A stretch of 64,000 nt of DNA, taken from the NCBI GenBank assembly GCA_902566775.1, contig CACFKF010000005.1, positions 1-64,000 on the forward strand, written 5' to 3'. Under the pieces are notes generated by a model. It worked only from the letters and a program-made list of their open reading frames with translations, searched no databases and was not told the origin of the DNA. The translations under genes and the position numbers were made by a program. Numbering within the stretch: the stretch's first letter is position 1; the number at the start of each line of letters is the position of its first letter. The DNA comes from an uncultured Pelagibacteraceae bacterium. Its GTDB lineage: Bacteria; Pseudomonadota; Alphaproteobacteria; Pelagibacterales; Pelagibacteraceae. This document shows positions 52,203-61,717 of this stretch, one piece after another.

Positions 52203-53033
52203 ATGAGTAATATTGAAAAAATAATTAATGATGCGTGGGACAATAAAGAAAAAATAAGTAATAATTCAGATAAGCCAATTATAGATGCAATAAACCAAAC
52301 TATACAACATCTAGACCAGGGAAAAGCAAGAGTTGCGGAAAAGATAAATGGTAATTGGGTAACTCACCAACATATAAAAAAAGCTATAATGTTAAGCTTT
52401 AGAATCCATGGCATGGAAAGTTTGTCTGGTCCATACAGTTCATGGCATGATAAAGCTCATTTACTTAAAGGAAAAACAGCTGGATGGACAAAAGAAGATT
52501 TTGAAAAAGCTGGATTCAGAATGGTTCCTAATTCACCTGTAAGAAAAGGATCTTATATTGGAAAAAATGTTGTGTTAATGCCATGCTTTGTAAACATAGG
52601 AGCATACATTGATGAGGGAACAATGATGGACACTTTTTCAAGAGCAGGGAGTTGTTGTCAAATTGGAAAAAATTGCCATATATCTGCGGGATCCGGAGTT
52701 GGAGGTGTTTTAGAACCAGCTCAAGCATTACCAACAATCATAGAAGATAATGTTTTTTTAGGAGCTATGTCTGAAGTGGTTGAAGGAATAATTGTTGGAG
52801 AAGGATCGGTATTAAGCATGGGCATGTATATTGGTCAATCAACAAAAATTGTAGATAGAAAAACAGGAGAAATTTCCTATGGAAAAATTCCTCCATATTC
52901 AGTAGTTGTGCCTGGTTCGTTACCTGATAAAAAAAATCCAAGTGCCCCTTCGCTAAATTGCGCAGTGATAATTAAACAGGTTGATGAAAAAACTAGATCA
53001 AAAACTTCAATAAATGATCTACTAAGAGAATAA
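52203..53033 (+). CDS. dapD: Tetrahydrodipicolinate N-succinyltransferase
   Basis: Succinylates tetrahydrodipicolinate in the diaminopimelate/lysine pathway. The 276-residue left-handed beta-helix protein has hexapeptide repeats from about 105 to 230, KGSYIGKNVVLMPCFVNIGAY, the MDTFSRAGSCCQIGKNCHIS region, and SLNCAVIIKQVDEKTRSKTSIN. It is directly followed by dapE. Confidence 0.96.
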   Translation: MSNIEKIINDAWDNKEKISNNSDKPIIDAINQTIQHLDQGKARVAEKINGNWVTHQHIKKAIMLSFRIHGMESLSGPYSSWHDKAHLLKGKTAGWTKEDFEKAGFRMVPNSPVRKGSYIGKNVVLMPCFVNIGAYIDEGTMMDTFSRAGSCCQIGKNCHISAGSGVGGVLEPAQALPTIIEDNVFLGAMSEVVEGIIVGEGSVLSMGMYIGQSTKIVDRKTGEISYGKIPPYSVVVPGSLPDKKNPSAPSLNCAVIIKQVDEKTRSKTSINDLLRE

Positions 53034-53037
53034 AAGA

Positions 53038-54189
53038 ATGAAAAATTATAATGAATTAAGATTAGCTAAAGAGCTAATAAGATTTCCAAGTATTACGCCT
53101 GTAGATGCTGGAATAATGAAATTTTTAGCAAAAAAATTAACTGCCATTGGTTTTAAATGCAAAATACTAGAATTTAAAGAAAAAGGATCTAAACCAGTTA
53201 AAAATTTATATGCTAGATTAAATAAATCTAGACCTAATTTCAATTTTGCTGGACACCTCGATGTGGTTCCTCCTGGTGATATAAATCATTGGACAGTTAA
53301 CCCATTTAAACCAGCAGTAAAAGGAAAATATTTAATTGGAAGAGGTGCAAACGATATGAAATCTTCTATTGCTTGCTTTGTTTCTGCTGTAAGTAAGTTT
53401 AAAAAAAAAAAATTTAAAGGCTCAATAAGTTTATTAATTACTGGTGACGAAGAAGGCATCGCCATTAATGGTACAAAAAAAGTTGTCGAATATTTAAGAA
53501 AAAAGAAAGAAAAAATTGATTTTTGTCTAGTTGGCGAGCCAACAAATCAAAACAAATTGGGCGAAATGATGAAAATAGGAAGAAGAGGAAGTATGACGGG
53601 GCATCTAACTATATATGGAACGCAGGGCCATGTTGCATATCCGCATGATGCCAATAACCCTGCTCCGGTTATGACAAGAATACTTAGTCAAATTGAAAGT
53701 ATGAAATTAGATAATGGTACAAAAAACTTTCAGCCTTCAAATCTAGAAATAGTTAAAATTAATACAGATAATACAGCAGATAATGTTATCCCAGCTGAAA
53801 TGAAAGCAACTTTTAATATCAGATTCAATAATAAGCATTCTTCAAATTCTTTAAAAAAAAAGCTGAATAGAATTATTAAAAAAAATTGTGATAAAAATAA
53901 ATGTTCTTTTAAAATTTCTTACATGGTGTCAGGAGAAGCATTTATAACAAATCCCAATAAAACTACTTTTATGATTCAGAAAGTCATAAAAAAAATAACA
54001 AAAATAAAACCAAAATTATCCACTACAGGTGGCATATCAGATGCTAGATTTATTAGAAAAATAGCTCCTAGTGTTGAGTTCGGATTAGTTGGAAAAACCA
54101 TGCATAAAGTTGATGAAATAGTCTCTTTGTCTGATTTAAAAAAATTAACTGGAATTTATTATAGTATTTTAGAAAACTATTTTAAATGA
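53038..54189 (+). CDS. dapE: Succinyl-diaminopimelate desuccinylase
   Basis: Removes succinate from N-succinyl-LL-DAP. The 383-residue M20-type zinc peptidase-fold enzyme has FAGHLDVVPPGD (metal His/Asp), GRGANDMKSSI, LLITGDEEGIAINGT (catalytic Glu), GEPTNQNKLGEMMKIGRRGS and TTGGISDARFI. The final metal-ligand region EFGLVGKTMHKVDE is present. It overlaps the deacetylase start by 4 bases. Confidence 0.96.
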   Translation: MKNYNELRLAKELIRFPSITPVDAGIMKFLAKKLTAIGFKCKILEFKEKGSKPVKNLYARLNKSRPNFNFAGHLDVVPPGDINHWTVNPFKPAVKGKYLIGRGANDMKSSIACFVSAVSKFKKKKFKGSISLLITGDEEGIAINGTKKVVEYLRKKKEKIDFCLVGEPTNQNKLGEMMKIGRRGSMTGHLTIYGTQGHVAYPHDANNPAPVMTRILSQIESMKLDNGTKNFQPSNLEIVKINTDNTADNVIPAEMKATFNIRFNNKHSSNSLKKKLNRIIKKNCDKNKCSFKISYMVSGEAFITNPNKTTFMIQKVIKKITKIKPKLSTTGGISDARFIRKIAPSVEFGLVGKTMHKVDEIVSLSDLKKLTGIYYSILENYFK

Positions 54190-55115
54190 GTACTGCCATT
54201 ATAACTACGGATACCTATAAAGATCATCAAGTAACCCCTGGCCACCCAGAAAATGAGGGTAGGATAACAGCAATAATTGAAAAATTAAAATTAAAGAAAA
54301 ATAATTTAATTTGGAAAAAACCAAAAAAATTTGATTTAAAAATAATAGAAGACACTCATGGAAAACAATTTACTGATGATGTGTTGAGTTCTTTCCCTAA
54401 GGAAGGATTTGGTTTTTTCGACCAAGATACACCAGTAGTTAGTAAATCTAAAAAAGCAGCACTTGATGTTGTAGGAGCATCAATACAAGCTATTGATAGC
54501 ATAGAAAATAAAGAAATTAATAATTCGTTCGTTGTAGCGAGACCACCTGGTCATCATAGTGGTACTCAGCTGGGACCTAAAGGTTTTTGTCTTTTGAACA
54601 CAGCTTGTATTTCCTTAAATTATTTAATCAACAAATATAAATACAAAAAAGTTGCATTATTAGATGTAGACGTCCATCATGGTGATGGCAGTCAAAGCCT
54701 TCTCTGGGATAAAAAGAATATATTTTTTGCTTCTACACATTTGGGTGGTGGTTTCTACCCAGGAACTGGTAGTGAAAATGAAAAAGGTAAATATAACAAT
54801 ATAACTAATATACCTATGGAAGCTGGCACAAATTCTGAACAGTACTTAAATGCTTATGACCGTGTTTTAAGTAAATTAAAATCATTTAACCCAGATTTTG
54901 TACTAATGTCGATGGGTGTAGATGGACTAGATATAGATCCAATAGGGCAAATGAAACTTCAACCTAAGGATTTTTATACAATTACGAAAAGAACATTAGA
55001 AATAACAAAACAATGTTGCAATGGAAAATTTGTGAGTTTACTTGAGGGAGGTTATAGTTATCAAGGGTTACAGGAAAGTTCCGACGAACATGTTAACGCA
55101 CTTCTAGAATTTTAA
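54186..55115 (+). CDS. Histone-deacetylase-family protein (acetylpolyamine/acetoin-utilisation type)
   Basis: A 309-residue zinc-dependent deacetylase. The active-site pair is RPPGHHSG at about residues 119-126, followed by DVDVHHGDGSQ with the zinc-binding Asp and His near 160-170. SMGVDGLDIDPIG has the third zinc Asp and LLEGGYSYQG the catalytic Tyr. Bacterial members act on acetylated polyamines, small amides or proteins. It sits in a chain from dapE and just before a SET-domain gene. Confidence 0.9.
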   Translation: MSTAIITTDTYKDHQVTPGHPENEGRITAIIEKLKLKKNNLIWKKPKKFDLKIIEDTHGKQFTDDVLSSFPKEGFGFFDQDTPVVSKSKKAALDVVGASIQAIDSIENKEINNSFVVARPPGHHSGTQLGPKGFCLLNTACISLNYLINKYKYKKVALLDVDVHHGDGSQSLLWDKKNIFFASTHLGGGFYPGTGSENEKGKYNNITNIPMEAGTNSEQYLNAYDRVLSKLKSFNPDFVLMSMGVDGLDIDPIGQMKLQPKDFYTITKRTLEITKQCCNGKFVSLLEGGYSYQGLQESSDEHVNALLEF

Positions 55116-55149
55116 TTGATTTATTAAGTTATTTCTATAAATAACACCT

Positions 55150-55623
55150 GTGAAATTATACAAAGTAAAAAAATCAAACATCGATAAACGAGGTCTTTAT
55201 GCGTCGAAAAATATAAAGACTGGAGAAAGAATTATTGAATATGTCGGAAAACTAATCAGTAAAAAAGAAGCTGAAAAGAATCCAAAATTTGATAATAGCA
55301 AAGATATTTATCTATTTAATATTAATAAAAAATGGGATCTGGACGGGGCATGGTCATTTAACACTGCAAGATTAATTAATCACTCATGTGATCCAAACTG
55401 TGAAGTTGAAGGAAAAGGACTTAAACTTTGGATAAGCGCAATTAAAGATATTAAAAAAGGTGAGGAATTATCTTATGATTATGGGTTTTCGTATTCTAAA
55501 GAAGAAATGGAAAATTTTATTTGTAGATGTGGATCAAAAAATTGCTGTGGATATATTGTTCGAGAAGAATCCAGATGGAGAATAAGTAAAAAATTTAAAA
55601 AATCAAATAGAATTAATAAATAA
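55150..55623 (+). CDS. SET-domain protein (lysine methyltransferase-like)
   Basis: A 157-residue single SET domain with a GTG start at 55150. Motifs in order are RGLYASKNIKTGE and YVGK (SAM entry), FNTARLINHSCDPNCE (the catalytic NHSC pseudoknot), ELSYDYGF, and a post-SET cysteine cluster CRCGSKNCCG that can bind zinc with the NHSC cysteine. It should transfer methyl from SAM to a lysine. The protein substrate is unknown. Its 3' end overlaps truA by 11 bases. Confidence 0.9.
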   Translation: MKLYKVKKSNIDKRGLYASKNIKTGERIIEYVGKLISKKEAEKNPKFDNSKDIYLFNINKKWDLDGAWSFNTARLINHSCDPNCEVEGKGLKLWISAIKDIKKGEELSYDYGFSYSKEEMENFICRCGSKNCCGYIVREESRWRISKKFKKSNRINK

Positions 55624-56356
55624 CTTTTGCTAAATACAATCCATGAGCGGGTGCTGGAGTAGCGCAGTTCTTCCTATTTTTTGAGTTAAAAGCATTTTCA
55701 AATTTTTTCATATCCCACTTCTTTTCTGCTAAATATTTTAAACATCCTACCATTGATCTGACTTGATTTCTTAAAAAAGATTTTGATCTAAATTCAATTT
55801 CAATTTTCTTATTCACATTTTTTATAGTTATTTTGTTAATTTTTTTTATAGGACTTTTAGCGTAGCAATTTTTTGCTCGCATTGTACTAAAGTCATGTGT
55901 ACCTACTAGTTTTTTAGCCCCTGCTTTTAATAATTTAATATCTAGTTTCTTTCTTATATGCCAAGCCCTTTCATTTTCTATAACAGGAGTAGCTAAGCGA
56001 TTAATTATAAAATATTTATACACTCTTTCTTTTGCTGAATGTCTTGCATGAAATTTATTGCTTCTTTTATAAAGATTAATTATGGAAATTTTTTTTGGGT
56101 TTAAAAAAAAATTTAAAGAGTTAACTAACTTTTTTATTTCTTTAATTTTAAAGTTAATATCGAAATGAGCGGACTGACCAAATGCCGCCACACTTTTATC
56201 AGTACGTCCTGCTGCGTAAACTATAATTTTCTGCTTTAGTAATTTTGTAAGGTTTTTTTCAATTTCTTTTTGAATACTTTTTCCTTTTAATTGTTTTTGC
56301 CAACCTACAAATTTTGGTAAGGAAGCATATTCAACTAAAATCTGGTACCTATGCAT
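55613..56356 (-). CDS. truA: tRNA pseudouridine synthase A
   Basis: Makes pseudouridine at positions 38-40 of tRNA anticodon arms. The 247-residue protein has the catalytic Asp in AAGRTDKSVAAFGQ at about residue 54, FHARHSAKERVYKYFI, and SFLRNQVRSMVGCL. It is convergent with the SET gene and overlaps the fmt start by eight bases. Confidence 0.95.
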   Translation of the reverse strand: MHRYQILVEYASLPKFVGWQKQLKGKSIQKEIEKNLTKLLKQKIIVYAAGRTDKSVAAFGQSAHFDINFKIKEIKKLVNSLNFFLNPKKISIINLYKRSNKFHARHSAKERVYKYFIINRLATPVIENERAWHIRKKLDIKLLKAGAKKLVGTHDFSTMRAKNCYAKSPIKKINKITIKNVNKKIEIEFRSKSFLRNQVRSMVGCLKYLAEKKWDMKKFENAFNSKNRKNCATPAPAHGLYLAKVIY

Positions 56357-57272
56357 GATTCAAATCTGAACCTTTTTCAATTTTTGTACCTAATATAAAT
56401 TCATTTATTTTTTGTGCTTTTTTGCCCTCTCTTTGAATTTCTAGAATTTTTAGGGAATTATTCCCACAAGCTATTTCAAGGTTTTCATTTAATACACATC
56501 CAGGCTTACCAGTAGAGGCAGATAATAGAGCTTTCAATATTCTATATCTCACCCCCTTAAATATGAAGTAGCAATAAGGAAACAAACCATTAATCTGACC
56601 TATTATTTTTTTTGCATCATCATTCCAATTAATCTTACTTTCAGATTTATCAATTTTTTTTGCATAAGTAGCATTTTTATGATCTTGCTCTTTATATTTT
56701 ACGGTTCCATCAAAAATATTATCAATAACATCTGAAATCTTCTCAGCCGCTAGCATTGAAAGTCTTTCGTTTAAGTTTTGTGCATTTTCATTTTCTAAAA
56801 TATTTATTTTAAATATATCTGAAACATCTCCAGCATCTAGTTTTTCATTTATTTTCATTACACTTATTCCTGTTTCTTTTTCTAAATTCATTATTGATCT
56901 TTGAATGGGCCCTGCACCTCTGAAACTAGGCAATATAGAAGCGTGCAAATTTATAAAACCATTTTTACTCAAATTTAAAATATCTTTTGTTAGGATTTGA
57001 CCATAAGAGACTATCACACCTAAACTTAAATTTTTTTTTTTTAAATATTCGTATTCCTCTTTATTATCTTTAACTTTTTCTGGAGTTCTTACTTCCAGAT
57101 TTAAAGTTTCTGCTATTACATGAATTGGTGACTTCGTTATCTTTTGACCTCTATCAGATTTTTTTGGAGGCTGTGTGTATACTGCAGCTATTTCAAATCC
57201 ATTCTGGTAAATATTTTTTAGAATTGGAACAGCAAAATTATCTGTTCCCATAAAAACTATCTTTTTGCTCAT
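56349..57272 (-). CDS. fmt: Methionyl-tRNA formyltransferase
   Basis: Formylates initiator Met-tRNA for bacterial translation start. The 307-residue protein starts KIVFMGTDNFAVPILK, has the formyl-THF signature FINLHASILPSFRGAGPIQRSIMN with catalytic Asn/His, and INEKLDAGDVSD with the Asp. The C-terminal OB-like domain follows. Its stop is eight bases inside truA and its start is two bases after def, giving a compact translation-start module. Confidence 0.96.
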   Translation of the reverse strand: MSKKIVFMGTDNFAVPILKNIYQNGFEIAAVYTQPPKKSDRGQKITKSPIHVIAETLNLEVRTPEKVKDNKEEYEYLKKKNLSLGVIVSYGQILTKDILNLSKNGFINLHASILPSFRGAGPIQRSIMNLEKETGISVMKINEKLDAGDVSDIFKINILENENAQNLNERLSMLAAEKISDVIDNIFDGTVKYKEQDHKNATYAKKIDKSESKINWNDDAKKIIGQINGLFPYCYFIFKGVRYRILKALLSASTGKPGCVLNENLEIACGNNSLKILEIQREGKKAQKINEFILGTKIEKGSDLNHA

Positions 57273-57274
57273 AA

Positions 57275-57799
57275 TTAAAGAACAACTCTGTCTTCATTAG
57301 CTTTCAGTTTAGATAATTTTTTTACAATCATTGATCTTTTTAAATTTGAAACATATCTCAAAATTGTAATTCCATCTAAATGCTGAATCTCATGTTGTAT
57401 ACAAACAGCTAATAAACCATCACATTTGAGATTCCTTTTTTCTCCATTATAATCTAAATACTCAATCTCACACGTACTTGGACGACTTACTTCAACAAAT
57501 TGATTGGGAACGCTTAAGCAACCCTCTTCAAATTTAGATAAATCTTGATTTTTATTTTTAATTATTGGATTAACAAAATACATTGGTTCTTTTTTTTTTT
57601 CATCTTTTGACAAATCCATAACAACAATTCTTTTTGGTACGCCTATTTGAATTGCTGCTAAACCAATTCCTTTTGCATAATACATTGTCTCCAACATATC
57701 ATCCATAAGTTTTTGTTCCTCTGTTCCAACTCTATCAACTGGTTCAGATATTTTTTTTAAAGTTGGATCTGGTTCTATAATTATTTTTCTAATAGCCAT
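57275..57799 (-). CDS. def: Peptide deformylase
   Basis: Removes formyl from nascent peptides. The 174-residue metalloenzyme has KGIGLAAIQIGVPKR (motif 1), EEGCLSVPNQ (motif 2 with metal Cys) and CIQHEIQHLDGI (HExxH). The C-terminal extension is short and basic. It is directly upstream of fmt and truA, so formylation and deformylation are coexpressed. Confidence 0.96.
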   Translation of the reverse strand: MAIRKIIIEPDPTLKKISEPVDRVGTEEQKLMDDMLETMYYAKGIGLAAIQIGVPKRIVVMDLSKDEKKKEPMYFVNPIIKNKNQDLSKFEEGCLSVPNQFVEVSRPSTCEIEYLDYNGEKRNLKCDGLLAVCIQHEIQHLDGITILRYVSNLKRSMIVKKLSKLKANEDRVVL

Positions 57800-57820
57800 A
57801 AGTTAATTTTAATATAATTT

Positions 57821-59581
57821 TTAGACTTTTAAAGGGAGAACTTTTAATAATATATTATTTCTTACTTTATCAAGGTTAAGTTGATTTAATACACTTACAA
57901 TAAAATAAATTGTATCTGAACCTACTTCGGTGACGTTATCTTCTCCTAGAATCTCGACCAATCTTAATAGTGCGAGCCCTGGCTCGTCTCTGTTAATTAA
58001 TAATTGAATATCATAAGGAATATTAGGATCTAAAACCTCATACTCGTAAGTTTTCTTTGGAAAGTCAATTCCATCTGATTTTAATGATTCCAAGATAATT
58101 AAATCCTTCATCGAAAAAAAATATTTTTTATCTTTTTTTATCTTTTTAAATAAATTTGCCAAATCCTTTTCAATACTTTTTGAATCTGACTCTTCAATAA
58201 AATAATCTAATATTTTGGACTGATGAATTATTTTATTATTAAATTTTATCTTCTTATTATTTTTGGTTATATTTGTCTTTTTATGAATGTTATAAAAATC
58301 TGTATAATCTAAAGGGATTTGCGTCTCATCCATACTTTCTAAAAATTCAACTAACTTAGAATTAAATGCTTCGGATATTTTATCTTTATTAAACAAATCT
58401 TTTAATAGCTTGACTAATTTGATTCTTTCTGGTGTTGCTTTAGTAATTAAAATACCTTGGTAAACTAATGCTCTTGATTCTGGGCCTGATAACAATTTAT
58501 AAGATTCTTCAACTGTTAATAATTGATTAATATTAAACTTAAAACGTTCATACAAAGCAAACAATTCTTTCTCTTCATAATTCTTTTCATGAGTAGCCAT
58601 TTCTATGGTTAATAACTTTTCTTTATCTTCCAAATCAATTAGATCAATATTTTGCAATAGATTGGCATACGATAAGTATTTCCAAATCATCTTTGAAGTA
58701 TCAATTTTAGGCTCAAAATTAAAATTAGGATCTGTTCTATGTGATAAATGAAAATTTAATAATGATTTTTCTGAAATTTCTTTATCAACAGTTTCATCAT
58801 AACCAACTAGATAAGCAAATTTTTTTTCAAAAAAAATGTCACTTAAGCCATCTTCTTTAGATAAGTCAAAAAGTAATTGCGCTTCTTCATTTTTATTTGT
58901 ACTGATAAGACAATAAATCTTAAACTTTAAAACATAATCATCATTTATTTGAAAATTAATTTTATTAAATATGTCACAAGCTTTACCTAGATCTGATCTT
59001 GATAAATAATAATCAAGATAATATCTAACTAAATTAGATTCACTTTCCAAACTATCATTTTTGGACAAATAAGCCTCAATTAAATTCAAGTCTTTCTGTC
59101 GAATAAGCCAGTCAGATTTTATTTTTAAAAATTGTTCTTTGTTTATATTTTTCTTTGGAAAATAAGAATTTGTCAAAAGAGCTATATTTAAAATTTCTTT
59201 CGCATCTTGTGATAAATTAATTTTATTAATTTTATCAACAAGTTCTAAAATTTTAGTTCCATTTGAATAACTCCACATATACATCGAAAGATCGTGATCA
59301 GCAGGATCGTAAATGCCAACAATATTTATATTTTTAGATAATAAATTTTTTTCCTCATCAATTTTAATTGTATTATCTTTTTCCTGTGTAATTTGAAAAA
59401 TTGATTCTGTTATTGTATTTTCATTTTCTATTGTTTCATTATTTTCAACATTATTTTCTTTAATTGTTTGGTTATCTATTTTCCAAATATCAATTGGTTC
59501 AGTTGAATAAGAATTTTGTAAAAAAAAAAAACCTATTAAAATTGATAAATTTATTTTATTTAACAACTTTAAGATTTTCAT
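57821..59581 (-). CDS. Exported protein of unknown function (586 aa)
   Basis: A 586-residue protein with an N-terminal hydrophobic stretch (about residues 10-25, LSILIGFFFLQNSYS) fitting a signal peptide. The bulk is helical, with repeating leucine-rich segments such as LIEAYLSKNDSLESESNLVRYYLDYYLSRSD and a later GPESRALVYQGILITKATPERI, suggesting alpha-solenoid (TPR-like) repeats. I do not recognise the family. It overlaps the upstream one-TM ORF by 26 bases and precedes def by 21 bases. A periplasmic scaffold role is possible. Confidence 0.7.
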   Translation of the reverse strand: MKILKLLNKINLSILIGFFFLQNSYSTEPIDIWKIDNQTIKENNVENNETIENENTITESIFQITQEKDNTIKIDEEKNLLSKNINIVGIYDPADHDLSMYMWSYSNGTKILELVDKINKINLSQDAKEILNIALLTNSYFPKKNINKEQFLKIKSDWLIRQKDLNLIEAYLSKNDSLESESNLVRYYLDYYLSRSDLGKACDIFNKINFQINDDYVLKFKIYCLISTNKNEEAQLLFDLSKEDGLSDIFFEKKFAYLVGYDETVDKEISEKSLLNFHLSHRTDPNFNFEPKIDTSKMIWKYLSYANLLQNIDLIDLEDKEKLLTIEMATHEKNYEEKELFALYERFKFNINQLLTVEESYKLLSGPESRALVYQGILITKATPERIKLVKLLKDLFNKDKISEAFNSKLVEFLESMDETQIPLDYTDFYNIHKKTNITKNNKKIKFNNKIIHQSKILDYFIEESDSKSIEKDLANLFKKIKKDKKYFFSMKDLIILESLKSDGIDFPKKTYEYEVLDPNIPYDIQLLINRDEPGLALLRLVEILGEDNVTEVGSDTIYFIVSVLNQLNLDKVRNNILLKVLPLKV

Positions 59582-59741
59582 TAGAAATAATTTTTTCTAT
59601 TTTTTTATTAGGGTAAGGAAAATTTATCTTATCAACTAATACTACCACTAGTAATAATATGATAGCAACAAATGCAATCTTGATAAGTATCTTTGCTGAA
59701 CTACCAAGTGGACCAACAGTTGATTTTTTTCGAAACTCCAT
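59556..59741 (-). CDS. Single-pass membrane protein of unknown function (61 aa)
   Basis: A 61-residue protein with one strong transmembrane helix (about residues 18-36, LIKIAFVAIILLLVVVLVD) and a short, basic C-terminal tail. The N-terminus MEFRKKSTVGPLGSSAK is cytosolic by the positive-inside rule. It overlaps the 586-residue exported protein by 26 bases and may act with it. Divergent from aroK. I know no function. Confidence 0.6.
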   Translation of the reverse strand: MEFRKKSTVGPLGSSAKILIKIAFVAIILLLVVVLVDKINFPYPNKKIEKIISNENLKVVK

Positions 59742-59823
59742 TTATATATCTTACTAATTTTAAATTAAGAAAAAACTTAGATCAACAATTTGTCTTATTT
59801 GTGTTTTTTCAATAATAATACTT

Positions 59824-60330
59824 ATGAAATTAAATAAAAACCTAATATTAATAGGATTTATGGGCGTTGGTAAAAGTAGCCTGGGCCGACTTTTAGCAAA
59901 AAAATTGAATTTAAAATTTTTCGATACGGATTTTATTTTAGAAAAAAAAACAAAAATGAAAGTTTTTGAAATATTTAATAAAAAAGGAGAACCCTATTTT
60001 AGAAACTTGGAGAGAAAAGTTGTATTAAACCTACTAAATAAAAAAAACTCTGTGATATCTCTTGGTGGAGGAGCTTTTAATGAAAAAGTTAGGAAAGTAG
60101 CACAAAAAAACTGCGTAACTATATGGTTAAATTGGAGTGCAAAAACTTTAATTGATAGAATAAAAAAAAATAATAAAAGACCAGTTGCTTCAAATTTAAG
60201 CAATAATCAATTAAAAGATTTATTAATTAATAGATCAAAAATTTATTCAAAAGCAAATTATAAGATAGAGTGTGAAAATATGGCAAAAACAGAAATAATT
60301 GATAAAATTGTCCATTCACTAAAATTATGA
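59824..60330 (+). CDS. aroK: Shikimate kinase
   Basis: Phosphorylates shikimate in aromatic amino-acid synthesis. The 168-residue P-loop kinase has LIGFMGVGKSSLGR (Walker A), DTDFILE, FRNLERK, ISLGGGAF and NKRPVAS. Its stop overlaps the aroB ATG by four bases. Confidence 0.95.
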   Translation: MKLNKNLILIGFMGVGKSSLGRLLAKKLNLKFFDTDFILEKKTKMKVFEIFNKKGEPYFRNLERKVVLNLLNKKNSVISLGGGAFNEKVRKVAQKNCVTIWLNWSAKTLIDRIKKNNKRPVASNLSNNQLKDLLINRSKIYSKANYKIECENMAKTEIIDKIVHSLKL

Positions 60331-61433
60331 ATCAATCAAAAATAAAAGTTAAAACTAAAACTCGATCTTATAATATTGTCATTGGTAATAATTTAATAAA
60401 AGATTTTTCAAAAATTTTAAAAAACAATTCGGTTCATTTTTCTAAATGTTTATTAGTCATAGATAAAAATGTTCCAATAAAATTTTCAAAAAAATTATTT
60501 TTTTTACTAGGAAAGAAAAAAATTTTTACATTTTATTTTAATTCAAATGAAAAAAATAAAAGTCAAAAAACAATTAATTCTTTAACAGATGTGCTCTTAA
60601 AAAATAATTTTCACAGGAATGATTGCTTGATATCAGTGGGAGGTGGAATTACTGGTGATGTATCAAGTTTTTGTGCAAGTATTTTCAAAAGAGGTATGAA
60701 ATTTATAAATGTTCCAACAACTTTATTGGCACAGGTAGATTCGAGTATCGGAGGCAAGTCATCCATCAACTCTACATACGGTAAGAATTTAATTGGAACT
60801 TTTTACCAACCAAACTTAGTGATATCCGATACAAATTTTTTAAAATCATTACCTAAAAGAGAAATTGTATGTGGATACGCTGAAATATTAAAACATTCTT
60901 TAATAATGAATAAAAAGTTTTTTACATATTTACACAATAATTCAAAAAAAATTTTAGAATTAGATAATCTATTGTTAAAAAAGATTATTTTTCAAAGTTG
61001 CTTAATTAAAAAGGCAGTTGTTGAAAAAGATGAAAAAGAAAAAAATTTAAGGCAAATTTTAAACTTTGGCCATACGTTTGGTCATGCTTTTGAAGCATCG
61101 ATAAAATATTCAAATAAAATAAACCATGGTGAAGCAGTACTACTTGGAATGTATTGTGCTATGCATTTTGCTTATAAAAAAAAAATTTTAAGGAAAAATG
61201 ATTATGAACAAATTATAAATCATTATAAAAAATTAAATTTACCGATGGATTTAAAAAGATTTTTTTCAATAAAGGACATAAATAAAATTTTATCATTTAT
61301 GCGAAAAGATAAGAAAAATAAAAACAATAAAATTAACCTAGTTTTGCTTAACCGAATAGGTAAATCGAGATATAATTGCCAGTTTAAAGAGCTTCAAATA
61401 AGAAAATTTTTACGTCAACAATTAACTAATTAA
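60327..61433 (+). CDS. aroB: 3-Dehydroquinate synthase
   Basis: Converts DAHP to 3-dehydroquinate with NAD and a metal. The 368-residue protein contains ISVGGGITGDVSSFCASIFKRG, FINVPTTLLAQVDSSIGGKSSIN, GYAEILKHSLIM, ILNFGHTFGHAFE and INHGEAVLLGM, with the metal ligands Glu and His. It overlaps the convergent bolA end by 12 bases. Confidence 0.96.
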   Translation: MNQSKIKVKTKTRSYNIVIGNNLIKDFSKILKNNSVHFSKCLLVIDKNVPIKFSKKLFFLLGKKKIFTFYFNSNEKNKSQKTINSLTDVLLKNNFHRNDCLISVGGGITGDVSSFCASIFKRGMKFINVPTTLLAQVDSSIGGKSSINSTYGKNLIGTFYQPNLVISDTNFLKSLPKREIVCGYAEILKHSLIMNKKFFTYLHNNSKKILELDNLLLKKIIFQSCLIKKAVVEKDEKEKNLRQILNFGHTFGHAFEASIKYSNKINHGEAVLLGMYCAMHFAYKKKILRKNDYEQIINHYKKLNLPMDLKRFFSIKDINKILSFMRKDKKNKNNKINLVLLNRIGKSRYNCQFKELQIRKFLRQQLTN

Positions 61434-61682
61434 TATTTGTATTGAATGAATATATTTTTTCATCTCTTCATCTAATATTTTATAAATTTTTTTTGTTCTC
61501 TCTATTTTACTAAATTTACTAAGTTCTTCAGATTTAACTATAAGCTCTAAGTGAAATTTTCCATGTTTATGGGACTTATGTTTAATATGTAAATATGTTT
61601 TGTCTTTTATATCAATATTTTGAACTGCTATATTTTTTTCAATTTTATTTTTTACTAACAGTATTAATTGATTTATATCCAT
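61422..61682 (-). CDS. bolA: BolA family protein
   Basis: An 86-residue BolA fold protein. The conserved region is LHIKHKSHKHGKFHLELIVKS with the helix-turn-helix-like KIERTKKIYKILDEEM and the His-rich loop. BolA proteins partner with monothiol glutaredoxins around iron-sulfur clusters. Divergent from the J-domain gene and convergent with aroB. Confidence 0.9.
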   Translation of the reverse strand: MDINQLILLVKNKIEKNIAVQNIDIKDKTYLHIKHKSHKHGKFHLELIVKSEELSKFSKIERTKKIYKILDEEMKKYIHSIQILIS

Positions 61683-61717
61683 AAATATTATCTGATATTA
61701 TATACTATCGAAAAAAA

